A DNA stretch of 51,384 nt from Nannocystineae bacterium (lineage in GTDB: Bacteria; Myxococcota_A; Polyangia; Haliangiales; Haliangiaceae): the NCBI GenBank assembly GCA_007133195.1, contig SLNH01000024.1:1-51384 (forward strand), given 5' to 3'. The position numbers and the translations under genes are program-made. Shown piece by piece: positions 23,608-36,796 of this stretch (the stretch's first letter is position 1; each line of letters opens with the position of its first letter). The notes below the pieces were generated by a model. That model did not search any database and was not told where the DNA came from. It saw only the letters and a list, made by a program, of their open reading frames with translations.

Positions 23608-24096
23608 TCAGTGTACGGACTTAGACCGCGATGGCGGCGATTCGGGCTCGTCCTCGTGAAGCTCTGAGACGGGCTGGCGGCCGGCAAAGCCCGAGGTGAG
23701 CTCGTGCCAGTAGCCGACCGCGCGCTCTCCGTATTTCCAGCACAGCCAAACCTCCCGGCCCTCGTGCAGGGAAAGCCAATCGACGAGGCCCTCCTCGAGA
23801 TCCTTGATGACGCAGCCTTGGCCCTGGACCTCGGCCACGTGCTCCTTGAGCGTTTCGACGAGGCCGCGGAACATGCCGAGGTCGCGGATCACCTCTTCGG
23901 GGGCATCGCCCGGGACCTCGATGTCGCCCTCTTCCAACTCGCTCTGCTCGACGGGATATCCCGCGGATTCCAGCCGCTGGTAGAGCGTCTTGAGGAGGCC
24001 GCGCACCTGCATGATGCTCTCGAAGAGCTCGGTGAGGCGCGCGACGCGAGCGTTGGCTTCCTGCACTGTGTAGTAGCGCTTCTCGTGCCCTGACAT
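23608..24096 (-). CDS. DUF2203 family protein
   Basis: A 162-aa soluble, helical protein. The opening KRYYTVQEANARVARLTELF is typical of the DUF2203 family, and the sequence continues with a heptad-rich helix pair and a C-terminal segment with EVWLCWKYGERAVGYWHE. The molecular function of this family is not established. ATG 24096 chosen for the conserved N-terminus; it has no Shine-Dalgarno, but TATACC (complement of 24107-24112) lies 10 nt upstream. It follows the dacB-like gene by 131 bp on the same strand. Confidence 0.75.
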   Translation of the reverse strand: MSGHEKRYYTVQEANARVARLTELFESIMQVRGLLKTLYQRLESAGYPVEQSELEEGDIEVPGDAPEEVIRDLGMFRGLVETLKEHVAEVQGQGCVIKDLEEGLVDWLSLHEGREVWLCWKYGERAVGYWHELTSGFAGRQPVSELHEDEPESPPSRSKSVH

Positions 24097-24227
24097 TCCA
24101 CGCAACGGTATAGCACAAGGCAGCGACGGGTGCTCGGGCCCGATCGAGCCACCCGGGAGCCACACGCCGCTGCCACCCGCGGCGCCCGGACGCCGAAAGC
24201 CAGACGCCGAACGCTGCGCGCGAGCGT

Positions 24228-25856
24228 CTAACGTTCGTGCCGCCGCAGGTAGGTCACGATCGCGCCGGCGATGTCGTCTTGCAGGTCACGGGCGTCGCGG
24301 CGGCCGCGGCGGGGAACGCCGTCCATCAGGATGGAAAACGCAAGCGGCTCGCGACTGTCGACCGCGGCGTAGCCGGACAGGGCCGACACGTTCATGAGCG
24401 TGCCGGTCTTGGCCCTGACGACGCGCTCACCGGGGCCTCGGGACAGGCGCCGGCGCATGGTGCCGTCCACCCCGGCGACGGCGAGCGAGCTTTTGAGCTC
24501 GCTTCCGTATTGGTAGTCCCGGTGGGCCGTGGCCAGCACGGCGACGATATCCTGGGGCGAAAACGCGCTCGCGTCGAACAGGCCCGAGCCGTTATCGTAG
24601 CGATAGCTCCCCGGCTCGAGGCCGACCTCGTCTTCCAGATACTCTCGCACGACGGCGAGGCCATCGTCCCACGTCGCGGGCCGGCCCCGCGCCACGATTT
24701 CGGCCCCAAGGGTCTTGAGGAGCGTTTCGGCGACGTGGTTGTTCGAGTACTTGCCGAGGCTGCGGACGATCACGGCGAGGGGCAGGCTCTGGTGCAGGGC
24801 GAGCGCCTCGGCGCCGCGCGGGACCGCTCCCCGCCGAACTTCCGGCTCCTCCACATCGAGCCCGCGCTCGGCGAGCAGGGCGAGTAGCGTGCCGCCGGCG
24901 TATTCGGCGGGGTGGGCGATTCGGCTCCGCTGGCTGTGCACGCGGCCGGCGCGGACTTGTCCGGACACGGCGAGGTGCATGCCGTCGTCGGTCACGCGCG
25001 GGGTGACGCGGACCCGCGTCCGCCCGCGCCGCACGGTCGCCACCCGGCCGCCCAGCTCGGCGTAGGCGGTCGGCGGATCGATCGACACGGAAGCAGCGCC
25101 CCGCCCTTCGGGGTGCGGCGCCGCGGCCACGGTGATGGTGTTGAAGTTGAGCGACGCGGCGCCGACCGGTGGCCGGTAGGAGGCGTGCTCGTCGGATGGT
25201 TCCTCGAACTCATCGAAGTGGGGCGGGCTCGTCTCATCGTCGAACGCCCGATCGTCGACCACGACGCCCCCGTCCACGCGCCGGACCCCTCTCCGGACGA
25301 GCTCGTCTACGAGCTTTCGCAAGTCGCCGGTGTCCAGGTAGGGGTCTCCGGTGCTGCGAAGGTAGAGATCGCCGGGGATCACGCCGTCGGCGTCGACCTC
25401 TTCGCCGTATAACGCCGTTTGAAACCGGAAGTCCGGGCCGAGGTAGGCCAGGGCCGCCGCGGTGGTGATGATCTTGCTGTTCGAGGCGACGTTGAACGCG
25501 CCGTTTGCCTCGCGCTCGTAAAGGACCCGCCCTCGGTGAAGATCGGTGATGGCGATCCCCACGCGGGCGTCGTCCAAGACCGACGGCACATCGCTCAGCA
25601 CCGACTCGATGTCGCGGGCGAGATCGTCTGCTGCCGGGCTGTCGGCTCGCTCGTCCGCCTGAGCGAGCGCGCGGCGCGTACTGCCAGCGCCGCCCGCGTG
25701 GGCGCCCGTTTGGGGATCGCCCGCCTCCCGGGCGCGCTCGGCGATCTCGGCGGCGGGCTGCGCGTGGGGCGAGGGCGACGCGTAGCCGAGCCCCAGGCCC
25801 GCCGCGGCGAGACCGAGCGCGAGGGTCACCGCAGCGGGGACGGCGCGGGATCTCAT
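24228..25856 (-). CDS. dacB: D-alanyl-D-alanine carboxypeptidase/endopeptidase, PBP4 (S13) family
   Basis: Periplasmic peptidoglycan peptidase trimming cross-links or terminal D-Ala, 542 aa. The N-terminus has a signal-like hydrophobic segment (residues ~6-27) and then an Ala/Glu-rich linker. The three penicillin-binding motifs are in order: S125-N-S-K128, SNN in KYSNNHVAE, and KTG in RAKTGTLMN. A large insert between the first two motifs is typical of class C PBPs. ATG 25856 is used; GTG 25865 is the in-frame alternative. No Shine-Dalgarno; TAATAT lies 9 nt upstream of the ATG. Divergent from the substrate-binding protein gene with only 48 bp between. Confidence 0.9.
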   Translation of the reverse strand: MRSRAVPAAVTLALGLAAAGLGLGYASPSPHAQPAAEIAERAREAGDPQTGAHAGGAGSTRRALAQADERADSPAADDLARDIESVLSDVPSVLDDARVGIAITDLHRGRVLYEREANGAFNVASNSKIITTAAALAYLGPDFRFQTALYGEEVDADGVIPGDLYLRSTGDPYLDTGDLRKLVDELVRRGVRRVDGGVVVDDRAFDDETSPPHFDEFEEPSDEHASYRPPVGAASLNFNTITVAAAPHPEGRGAASVSIDPPTAYAELGGRVATVRRGRTRVRVTPRVTDDGMHLAVSGQVRAGRVHSQRSRIAHPAEYAGGTLLALLAERGLDVEEPEVRRGAVPRGAEALALHQSLPLAVIVRSLGKYSNNHVAETLLKTLGAEIVARGRPATWDDGLAVVREYLEDEVGLEPGSYRYDNGSGLFDASAFSPQDIVAVLATAHRDYQYGSELKSSLAVAGVDGTMRRRLSRGPGERVVRAKTGTLMNVSALSGYAAVDSREPLAFSILMDGVPRRGRRDARDLQDDIAGAIVTYLRRHER

Positions 25857-25865
25857 GAGCCGCAC

Positions 25866-25871
25866 ATATTA
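25866..25871 (-). promoter_or_regulatory. Candidate -10 of the dacB-like gene (TAATAT)
   Basis: TAATAT on the minus strand lies 9 nt before ATG 25856. The divergent intergenic space is only 48 bp, so a leaderless or near-leaderless transcript is plausible. Confidence 0.4.
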
Positions 25872-25892
25872 GCACCGGCGGCGCGGGGCGGC

Positions 25893-25898
25893 CAGAAT
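25893..25898 (+). promoter_or_regulatory. Candidate -10 of the substrate-binding protein gene (CAGAAT)
   Basis: CAGAAT lies exactly 6 nt before ATG 25905. Weak hexamer, same spacing as at 10884, 39993 and 47232. Confidence 0.3.
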
Positions 25899-25904
25899 AG
25901 GCCC

Positions 25905-27575
25905 ATGTTGCACGAATCGACATCGCCGCCGGGGAGCTTCGTCGCGCGGACGGCGGCGCTGTCCGCGGCGCTCGCGGCTATTGCCGTCGGGCTCGCCTGC
26001 GCGAGCCTGGCCACGGAGCGGCAGACGCCCGACGACGAGCTCATCGTCTTGGTCCCAGACGAGATTCGAAACCTCGATCCTCGCTTCGCGATCACGAACT
26101 ACGACACCAAAGTCTCCAGGCTCGTCGCGCCGGGCCTGATGACTATCGACCAGCCGTCGCTCGAGCCCGAGCCCGCGCTCGCCGAGTCGATCGAGGAGGT
26201 CGACGAGGTGACGTGGGACGTCGTTTTGCGCGAGGACGCCCGGTTTTCCGACGGCTCCCCGGTGCGCGCGGAGGACGTCGCCTACACCATCGAGTCGACC
26301 CTCGATCCCGACACGGGGAGCCTGTATCGCCAGGGGTTTTTGGATCGCTTCGAATCGGTGGAGGTGCTGGGCCCGCAAAGAGCGCGGCTGCACCTCGCAC
26401 AGCCGATCGCCACCCTGTTTTCAGACCTCGATTTCGGCATCGTGAAGGAGCCAGATTCTCGTGCGGAGATCCCGCCGCTGCCGACCGAGCCGTCGGCCGC
26501 GGCGCTCGCCGCCTGGATGCAGGCCTACCTCGATGTGGCGCGCGTGTCGCCGGCGGCGCGCGGCCCGGTGATCGGCGCGGGGCCCTACCGGGTCGTGGAG
26601 CACCGCCGCGACCGCGTGCTGCTCGAGAAAAACCCCTACTACCACGGCGAGCCCGGGCGCATGGAGCAGATCGAGCTGCGCACCGTGGAGGACGCGAACG
26701 CCCGCACCCTGATGCTCGTCGGCGGATCCGCCGATCTGACGCAAAACACCGTCCGCATGGATCTGGTCTCTCAGGTGGAGCGCCAAGACCGGCTGGAGCT
26801 TCAAACCGGCCCGGGCGCGGTGCTGTCCTTCTTGATCATGCACAACGACCACGAGGCGCTGTCGGACGTCCGCGTGCGGCGGGCCATCGCGCACGCCATC
26901 GATCGCGAGCGCATCATCGACGCCAAGTACGACGGGCGGGCCGAGCGGGCCACGGGCCTCATGCCCTCGGAGCACTGGGCCTATAACGGTGACGTGGAGC
27001 GCTACGACTACGACCCCGGGCGCGCGGCCGAGCTTTTGGACGAGGCCGGATTTCCGGATCCGGGAGACGGCTCGCCGCGGCTGTCGCTCCGCTACCGCAC
27101 GAGCGCGAATCCGTTTCAGGTCGCGGTCAGCCGGATCATCGCCTCGCAGCTCGGCGAGGTGGGCATCGACGTGGACGTCCGCGCGTTCGAGTTCCACACG
27201 TTTCTCGAGGACGTCAAACAGGGCAGCTTCGACCTCGCGTCGATGGGCACCGCGCCGATCACCGAGCCGGATTATAGCTACGAGTACTTTCACTCCGCGC
27301 GCATCCCCGACGAGGACGATCCCGACAGCAACAATCGCTCGCGGTATCGGAACGAGCGCGTAGACGAGCTCGCCGAGGCCGGGCGCCAGGAGATGGACCG
27401 CGACCGCCGGATCGAGATCTACGCCGAGATGCAGGAGATTTTGGCTCGGGACGTGCCGGTGGTGCCGCTTTGGCACGCCGACAACGTGGTCGTTCGAAAC
27501 GTCGATGTGAAGGGTTATGAGCTTCTGCCGACGGCGCGCTTTCACGGCCTCGCGAGCGCCGAAAAGGCGCGCTGA
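25905..27575 (+). CDS. Peptide/nickel-type ABC transporter substrate-binding protein
   Basis: Periplasmic solute-binding protein of the SBP_bac_5 (OppA/DppA) family, 556 aa. Residues 1-32 form a hydrophobic export signal ending near Cys32, an imperfect lipobox (GLAC). Family hallmarks follow: NLDPRFAITNYD, WDVVLREDARFSDGSPVRAEDVAYTIE, VIGAGPYRVV, DVRVRRAIAHAIDRERII and the C-terminal LARDVPVVPLWH. No permease or ATPase genes accompany it, so it either serves a transporter encoded elsewhere or has a sensing or chaperone role. Ligand unknown. ATG 25905 starts the signal sequence; no Shine-Dalgarno. Confidence 0.88.
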   Translation: MLHESTSPPGSFVARTAALSAALAAIAVGLACASLATERQTPDDELIVLVPDEIRNLDPRFAITNYDTKVSRLVAPGLMTIDQPSLEPEPALAESIEEVDEVTWDVVLREDARFSDGSPVRAEDVAYTIESTLDPDTGSLYRQGFLDRFESVEVLGPQRARLHLAQPIATLFSDLDFGIVKEPDSRAEIPPLPTEPSAAALAAWMQAYLDVARVSPAARGPVIGAGPYRVVEHRRDRVLLEKNPYYHGEPGRMEQIELRTVEDANARTLMLVGGSADLTQNTVRMDLVSQVERQDRLELQTGPGAVLSFLIMHNDHEALSDVRVRRAIAHAIDRERIIDAKYDGRAERATGLMPSEHWAYNGDVERYDYDPGRAAELLDEAGFPDPGDGSPRLSLRYRTSANPFQVAVSRIIASQLGEVGIDVDVRAFEFHTFLEDVKQGSFDLASMGTAPITEPDYSYEYFHSARIPDEDDPDSNNRSRYRNERVDELAEAGRQEMDRDRRIEIYAEMQEILARDVPVVPLWHADNVVVRNVDVKGYELLPTARFHGLASAEKAR

Positions 27576-27660
27576 CGCGATTAGAGCCTGCTCCAGGCGT
27601 TCCAAGCCTTGGGACGACAATTCGGGATGGGCGCGCAGGTGGCGTCGGTGGTATCACGGC

Positions 27661-29013
<1,353 letters not shown>

Positions 29014-29129
29014 CCCGGGCCAGACGCGGCACCGGCCGAAGCCCGCGGACGCCGCGCGTCGGGCGGCGCTCCCCGCACCGGGCAGCCTCCTCATCCACCG
29101 CGCCGGCCTGACCCGCTTTGGACCGCAGC

Positions 29130-31118
29130 TCAGGACTTCGAGGCGGAGCGCCGTCGCTTGCCCGGCGCCGGCTCGTACTTGAACAGGACGCCGGCGAGCG
29201 GGGGGAGGGTTGCGACGATGGAGGCCGGCCGGCCGTGCGCGGGCACGTCGCTCGACTCGAGTCCGCCGTAGTTGCCCATCCCGCTGCCCCCATAGGCCTC
29301 GGCGTCGGAGTTTAGGAGCTCGCGCCAGTGTCCAGGCGCCGGGACGCCGATACGATAGTCGTGGCGGGGCACCGGCGTGAAGTTGAACGCCGCGAGGACG
29401 TAGCCATCGTCCGCCCGCGCTCGCCGGCCGAAGATGAGGACGCTCTGCGCGCTGTCATGGGTGTCGATCCACTCGAACCCCTCGGGCGAGACGTCGCGCT
29501 CGTGCAGCGAACGCTCGCTGCGGTAGACGCTGTTGAGATCGGCGACCAGCGCGCGGACGCCGCTATGGAGGGGATCGCCGAGGAGGTGCCAGTCGAGGCT
29601 CGTGTCGTGGTTCCACTCGCGCTCCTGAGCGAACTCGTCGCCCATGAAGAGCATCTTTTTTCCCGGCTGCGCGAACATGTAGGTGTAAAGGAGGCGCACG
29701 TTCGCGATGCGTTGCCAGCGGTCGCCCGGCATCCGGCCGAGGATCGAGCCCTTGCCGTGCACCACCTCGTCGTGGGACAGCGGCAGCACGAAGTTCTCAT
29801 TGAACGCGTAGATGGCGCGAAACGTGAGCTGATCGTGGTGGTATTTGCGGTGCACGGGCTCCTGACCGAAGTAGTCGAGGGTGTCGTGCATCCAGCCCAT
29901 GTCCCACTTGAGCCCGAATCCCAGCCCGCCGAGGTACGTGGGGCGCGAGACCATCGGCCACGCCGTCGACTCCTCCGCGATGGTTTGGACGCCCGGAAAC
30001 TGGTCGAAGACGGCCTCGTTCACGGCGCGGAGCAGGGAGATGGCGCCGAGGTTCTCGTTGCCGCCGTGCTCGTTGGGGATCCAGTCGTCGCCTTCGCGGG
30101 AGTAGTCGAGGTAGAGCATGGACGCGACGCCGTCTACGCGGAGCCCGTCGATGTGATACCGATCGAGCCAATAGAGCGCGTTCGAGATCAGGAAGCTGCG
30201 GACCTCGTTGCGATCGTAGTTGAAGATGAAGCTCTTCCAGTCCGGGTGAAAGCCCTTCCTCGGATCCTGGTGCTCGAACAGGTGAGTGCCGTCGAAGTAC
30301 CCGAGACCGTGCTCGTCGGTGGGGAAGTGCGCAGGCACCCAGTCGATGATCACGCCGATACCTCGCTGGTGCAGGATATCGACGAATTCCATGAACTCCT
30401 GCGGCGAGCCATAGCGGCTCGTGGGGGCGAAGTAGCCGGTGACTTGGTAGCCCCACGAGCCGGCGAACGGGTGCTCGGCGATCGGCATGAGCTCCACGTG
30501 AGTGAACCCACAGGAGATCACGTAGTCGGCAAGGCGCGGGGCGAGCTCGCGGTAGGTGAGGGAGCGGTTGCCCTCTTCCACGCTGCGGCACCACGAGCCG
30601 AGGTGCACCTCGTAGATCGACATCGGAGCGCCGAGCTCGTGGCGGGGGGCGCGGCTTTGCATCCACGCCTCGTCGCCCCATGTGTATTCCAGGTCCCAGA
30701 CCACCGATGCGGTCTGCGGCGGGACCTGATGGTACACGCCGAACGGATCGGCCTTGTCGACCCGGTAGCCCGCGTGATGAGACGCGATGTGATACTTGTA
30801 CAAATCGCCCCGCGAGGCGCCCGGCGCGAACCCTTCCCAAATCCCGGAGCTCCCTCTGGGCGAAAGCGGCGTCGCCTCCCTGTCCCAACCGTTGAAGCTC
30901 CCGATGACGCTCACCGCCGCCGCGTTCGGGGCCCACACGGCGAATCGCGCGCCGCGCTGGCCGTCCTCCTCGCGCAGGTGAACGCCGAGCCGCTCATACA
31001 GGCGCGTGTGGGTCCCCTCCCCGAACAGGTAAAGGTCGGTATCGCCGAGGAGGGACCCTGTGCCGCGCGTGGCCCGGGTCTCCTCGCGCGCGCTCGTCTT
31101 CTTGCTCGTCGTCGTCAT
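29130..31118 (-). CDS. glgB: 1,4-alpha-glucan branching enzyme
   Basis: Introduces alpha-1,6 branches into the alpha-glucan made by GlgE. 662 aa, with an N-terminal CBM48 ([20 protein letters not shown], 59-78), a GH13 catalytic domain with nucleophile Asp329 ([11 protein letters not shown]) and acid/base Glu382 (AEES), a conserved HDEVVHGK, and a C-terminal beta domain ending in a basic tail. ATG 31118 has AGAGGA about 11 nt upstream. Third gene of a minus-strand operon after glgE and treS-mak, 37 bp behind treS. Confidence 0.95.
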   Translation of the reverse strand: MTTTSKKTSAREETRATRGTGSLLGDTDLYLFGEGTHTRLYERLGVHLREEDGQRGARFAVWAPNAAAVSVIGSFNGWDREATPLSPRGSSGIWEGFAPGASRGDLYKYHIASHHAGYRVDKADPFGVYHQVPPQTASVVWDLEYTWGDEAWMQSRAPRHELGAPMSIYEVHLGSWCRSVEEGNRSLTYRELAPRLADYVISCGFTHVELMPIAEHPFAGSWGYQVTGYFAPTSRYGSPQEFMEFVDILHQRGIGVIIDWVPAHFPTDEHGLGYFDGTHLFEHQDPRKGFHPDWKSFIFNYDRNEVRSFLISNALYWLDRYHIDGLRVDGVASMLYLDYSREGDDWIPNEHGGNENLGAISLLRAVNEAVFDQFPGVQTIAEESTAWPMVSRPTYLGGLGFGLKWDMGWMHDTLDYFGQEPVHRKYHHDQLTFRAIYAFNENFVLPLSHDEVVHGKGSILGRMPGDRWQRIANVRLLYTYMFAQPGKKMLFMGDEFAQEREWNHDTSLDWHLLGDPLHSGVRALVADLNSVYRSERSLHERDVSPEGFEWIDTHDSAQSVLIFGRRARADDGYVLAAFNFTPVPRHDYRIGVPAPGHWRELLNSDAEAYGGSGMGNYGGLESSDVPAHGRPASIVATLPPLAGVLFKYEPAPGKRRRSASKS

Positions 31119-31155
31119 GTTCCAGATTCCTCTAAGCTGCCGCGAACGACGCCGT

Positions 31156-34506
<3,351 letters not shown>

Positions 34507-34518
34507 TAAGGAGTCGTG

Positions 34519-36525
34519 CTACGGCGCCGTGTCGGAGCCTGGAAGGATCCGGAACACGTGCGCGGGGAGAATGTGGGGGTTGAGCTCCACGTAGTTGTGA
34601 GGACCGCGCCACACGTAGCGCGCGTCCCCGAGGAGATCGTGGATCTCGAACGGCTGGGCGGGATCGACGCCGAGCGCGGCCAAGTCGAGGTGCGCGAACC
34701 CGGCCTGCGTGTGGTGCGGATCGAGATTGACGACCACCAGAACCACGTTGTCGCCGCTGGGGCTCGACTTGCTGTAGCAGAGCAGGGTGTCGTTGTCGGT
34801 GGCGTGGAATCGAAGTGAGCGATTGTCGTGTAGAGCGGGGTTTTCGCGCCGGATCCCGTTGATGCGGGCGATGAGGGGGCGGAGGCTGTCGGGGTGATCG
34901 AGATCCCAGCTTCGGAGCTGGTACTTTTCGTTGTCGAGGTACTCCCCGGAGCCGGGGCGACGCACGTGCTCCATGAGCTCGAACGCCGGGCCGTAGATGC
35001 CGTAATTTGCGGTGAGCGTGGCTGCCAGGACCAAGCGGGCGATGAACATGGGTCGCCCGCCGTGCTCGAGGTGCTCGGGCAGGATGTCCGGCGTGTTTGG
35101 CCAAAAATTGGGCCTAAAGAAGTCGACCACCGGCGGGGAGGTGATCTCCTCGAGGTAGGCGCGCAGCTCCGGCCCGCTCTCGCGCCACGTAAAGTACGTG
35201 TATGACTGGGTAAAGCCGAGCTTGGCCAGCGCGTACATCAGCTTCGGGCGCGTGAACGCCTCGGACAAGAAGATCGCGTCGGGGTGCTCGGCCTTGATCT
35301 CGGCGATGCACCACTGCCAAAAGCGAAGGGGCTTGGTGTGCGGGTTGTCCACCCGGAATACCTTGACGCCCTGAGCGATCCAGAACTGAAACACGCTGAG
35401 GAGCTCCTCCCACAGCCCGCGCCAGTCCTCGCACTCGAAGTTGAACGGGTAGACGTCCTGATACTTCTTGGGCGGATTCTCGGCGTATTGGATCGTCCCG
35501 TCGGGGCGGCGGAGGAACCACTCGGGGTGTTCGCGGACGTAGGGGTGATCCGGCGAGGCCTGAAACGCGATGTCGAGGGCGACGGTGAGTCCGAGCTCCT
35601 CCGCGCGGCGGACGAAGTGCCTGAAATCCTCGAGTGTCCCCAACTCGGGGTGGACGGCCTTGTGGCCCCCTTGATCGCTGCCGATCGCCCACGGGCTTCC
35701 TGGATCGCCAGGCAGGCAGTCGAGTCGGTTGTTCGGGCCCTTTCGGTGCGTGGTGCCGATCGGGTGCACCGGCGGGAGGTAGACGATGTCGAAGCCCATG
35801 TCGGCGACGTAGGGGAGGTGACCCGCGGCGTCGCGGAGCGTGCCGTGCCGTCCGGGCGGTCCCCACGATCGCGGAAACAGCTCGTACCAGCTCGAGGCGC
35901 GCGCCAACGGCGAATCGACGACGACGGTGAGCTCACGGCCGTAGCGGGCCGCGTGGCTGCGGTCGGGGTGGCGCGCCATGAGAGCGCCAAGCTCCGCCTC
36001 GAAGGCGAGTTCGGCGCGGGCGTAGGGATCGGCGCCCGAATCGCGTAGGGCCTTGGCATAGCGCGACAGGCTGGCCTCGTCCTCGGCGGCAGCCCGCCCG
36101 GCGGCGGCGGCGACCAGCTCTGCCCCCACGAGCAGATCCACGTCGGCCACGTCGCTGGCCTCGAGCTTGCGTGCCAGGCCGTGCAGCCAGCTCGGGAAGC
36201 CGTCCACCCAGGCCTCGAAGGTGTACAGCCAGCTGCCGACCTCATCGACCGTGAACGCGCCGGCGAAGCGATCGTTTACGAGCGGCGCGAGCGGCGCCTC
36301 GCGCCACTCCTGGTCGCGCGCGGGCTTGTAAAGGACGACGCCCGCGACGTGGTCGTGACCGTCGGCAACGAGGTCGAGCTCGACACGAACGACGTCGCCG
36401 ACGGCGCGTTTGATGGCATGGGCGCCCGCGTCGATCTCGGGATACAGGCCTTCGAGGACGACGCGGCGTCGGCCGTCGTGGACGTGGGGGGCAGGGGCTC
36501 GGCTAGAGCGGACAGTGGCGGTCAT
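34519..36525 (-). CDS. glgE: Alpha-1,4-glucan:maltose-1-phosphate maltosyltransferase
   Basis: Extends alpha-glucan with maltosyl units from maltose-1-phosphate. 668 aa, GH13 subfamily 3. Nucleophile Asp393 (FRVDNPHTKP) and acid/base Glu422 (FLSEAFTRP) are one residue off the positions I recall for Streptomyces GlgE (394, 423), and the linear donor-site segment IGTTHRKGPNN is present. An N-terminal beta domain (~1-115) and helical insert (~120-180) precede the barrel. ATG 36525 starts the conserved sequence; the longer frame upstream is Arg/Pro-rich and unlikely. First gene of glgE, treS-mak, glgB, divergent from glgX. Confidence 0.95.
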   Translation of the reverse strand: MTATVRSSRAPAPHVHDGRRRVVLEGLYPEIDAGAHAIKRAVGDVVRVELDLVADGHDHVAGVVLYKPARDQEWREAPLAPLVNDRFAGAFTVDEVGSWLYTFEAWVDGFPSWLHGLARKLEASDVADVDLLVGAELVAAAAGRAAAEDEASLSRYAKALRDSGADPYARAELAFEAELGALMARHPDRSHAARYGRELTVVVDSPLARASSWYELFPRSWGPPGRHGTLRDAAGHLPYVADMGFDIVYLPPVHPIGTTHRKGPNNRLDCLPGDPGSPWAIGSDQGGHKAVHPELGTLEDFRHFVRRAEELGLTVALDIAFQASPDHPYVREHPEWFLRRPDGTIQYAENPPKKYQDVYPFNFECEDWRGLWEELLSVFQFWIAQGVKVFRVDNPHTKPLRFWQWCIAEIKAEHPDAIFLSEAFTRPKLMYALAKLGFTQSYTYFTWRESGPELRAYLEEITSPPVVDFFRPNFWPNTPDILPEHLEHGGRPMFIARLVLAATLTANYGIYGPAFELMEHVRRPGSGEYLDNEKYQLRSWDLDHPDSLRPLIARINGIRRENPALHDNRSLRFHATDNDTLLCYSKSSPSGDNVVLVVVNLDPHHTQAGFAHLDLAALGVDPAQPFEIHDLLGDARYVWRGPHNYVELNPHILPAHVFRILPGSDTAP

Positions 36526-36608
36526 GATATCGTCTGCGGGCTTCCGTGGCGCCCGAGGCGTCCACGCCGGGAGTAGAACACGGATATCGGGAGCATCGAC
36601 AACAGCCG

Positions 36609-36656
36609 CTGACCGAATTTTCGACTTCGTCCCGATAATGGGCCGCCGCGGCGGCC
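36609..36656 (+). promoter_or_regulatory. Candidate glgX promoter with overlapping 16-bp palindrome
   Basis: CTGACC (36609-36614) and GATAAT (36634-36639) are 19 bp apart; directly after the -10 box lies GGCCGCCGCGGCGGCC (36641-36656), a perfect palindrome that would cover the transcription start. It is in the 271-bp divergent region between glgE and glgX and could be an operator serving both. In GC-rich DNA such palindromes also arise by chance. Confidence 0.3.
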
Positions 36657-36796
36657 GCGGCTCACGTGGTGACCGATCTCGCCACAGACGCACCACGCCG
36701 GCGCGATGGTCAGATGACCGCCGGGCGTGACACGTGACGTCGCGCCGCGTGCGCCTGTCCTGCCCCGTAACCGATCTGCGCGGAGTGACGTATCAA

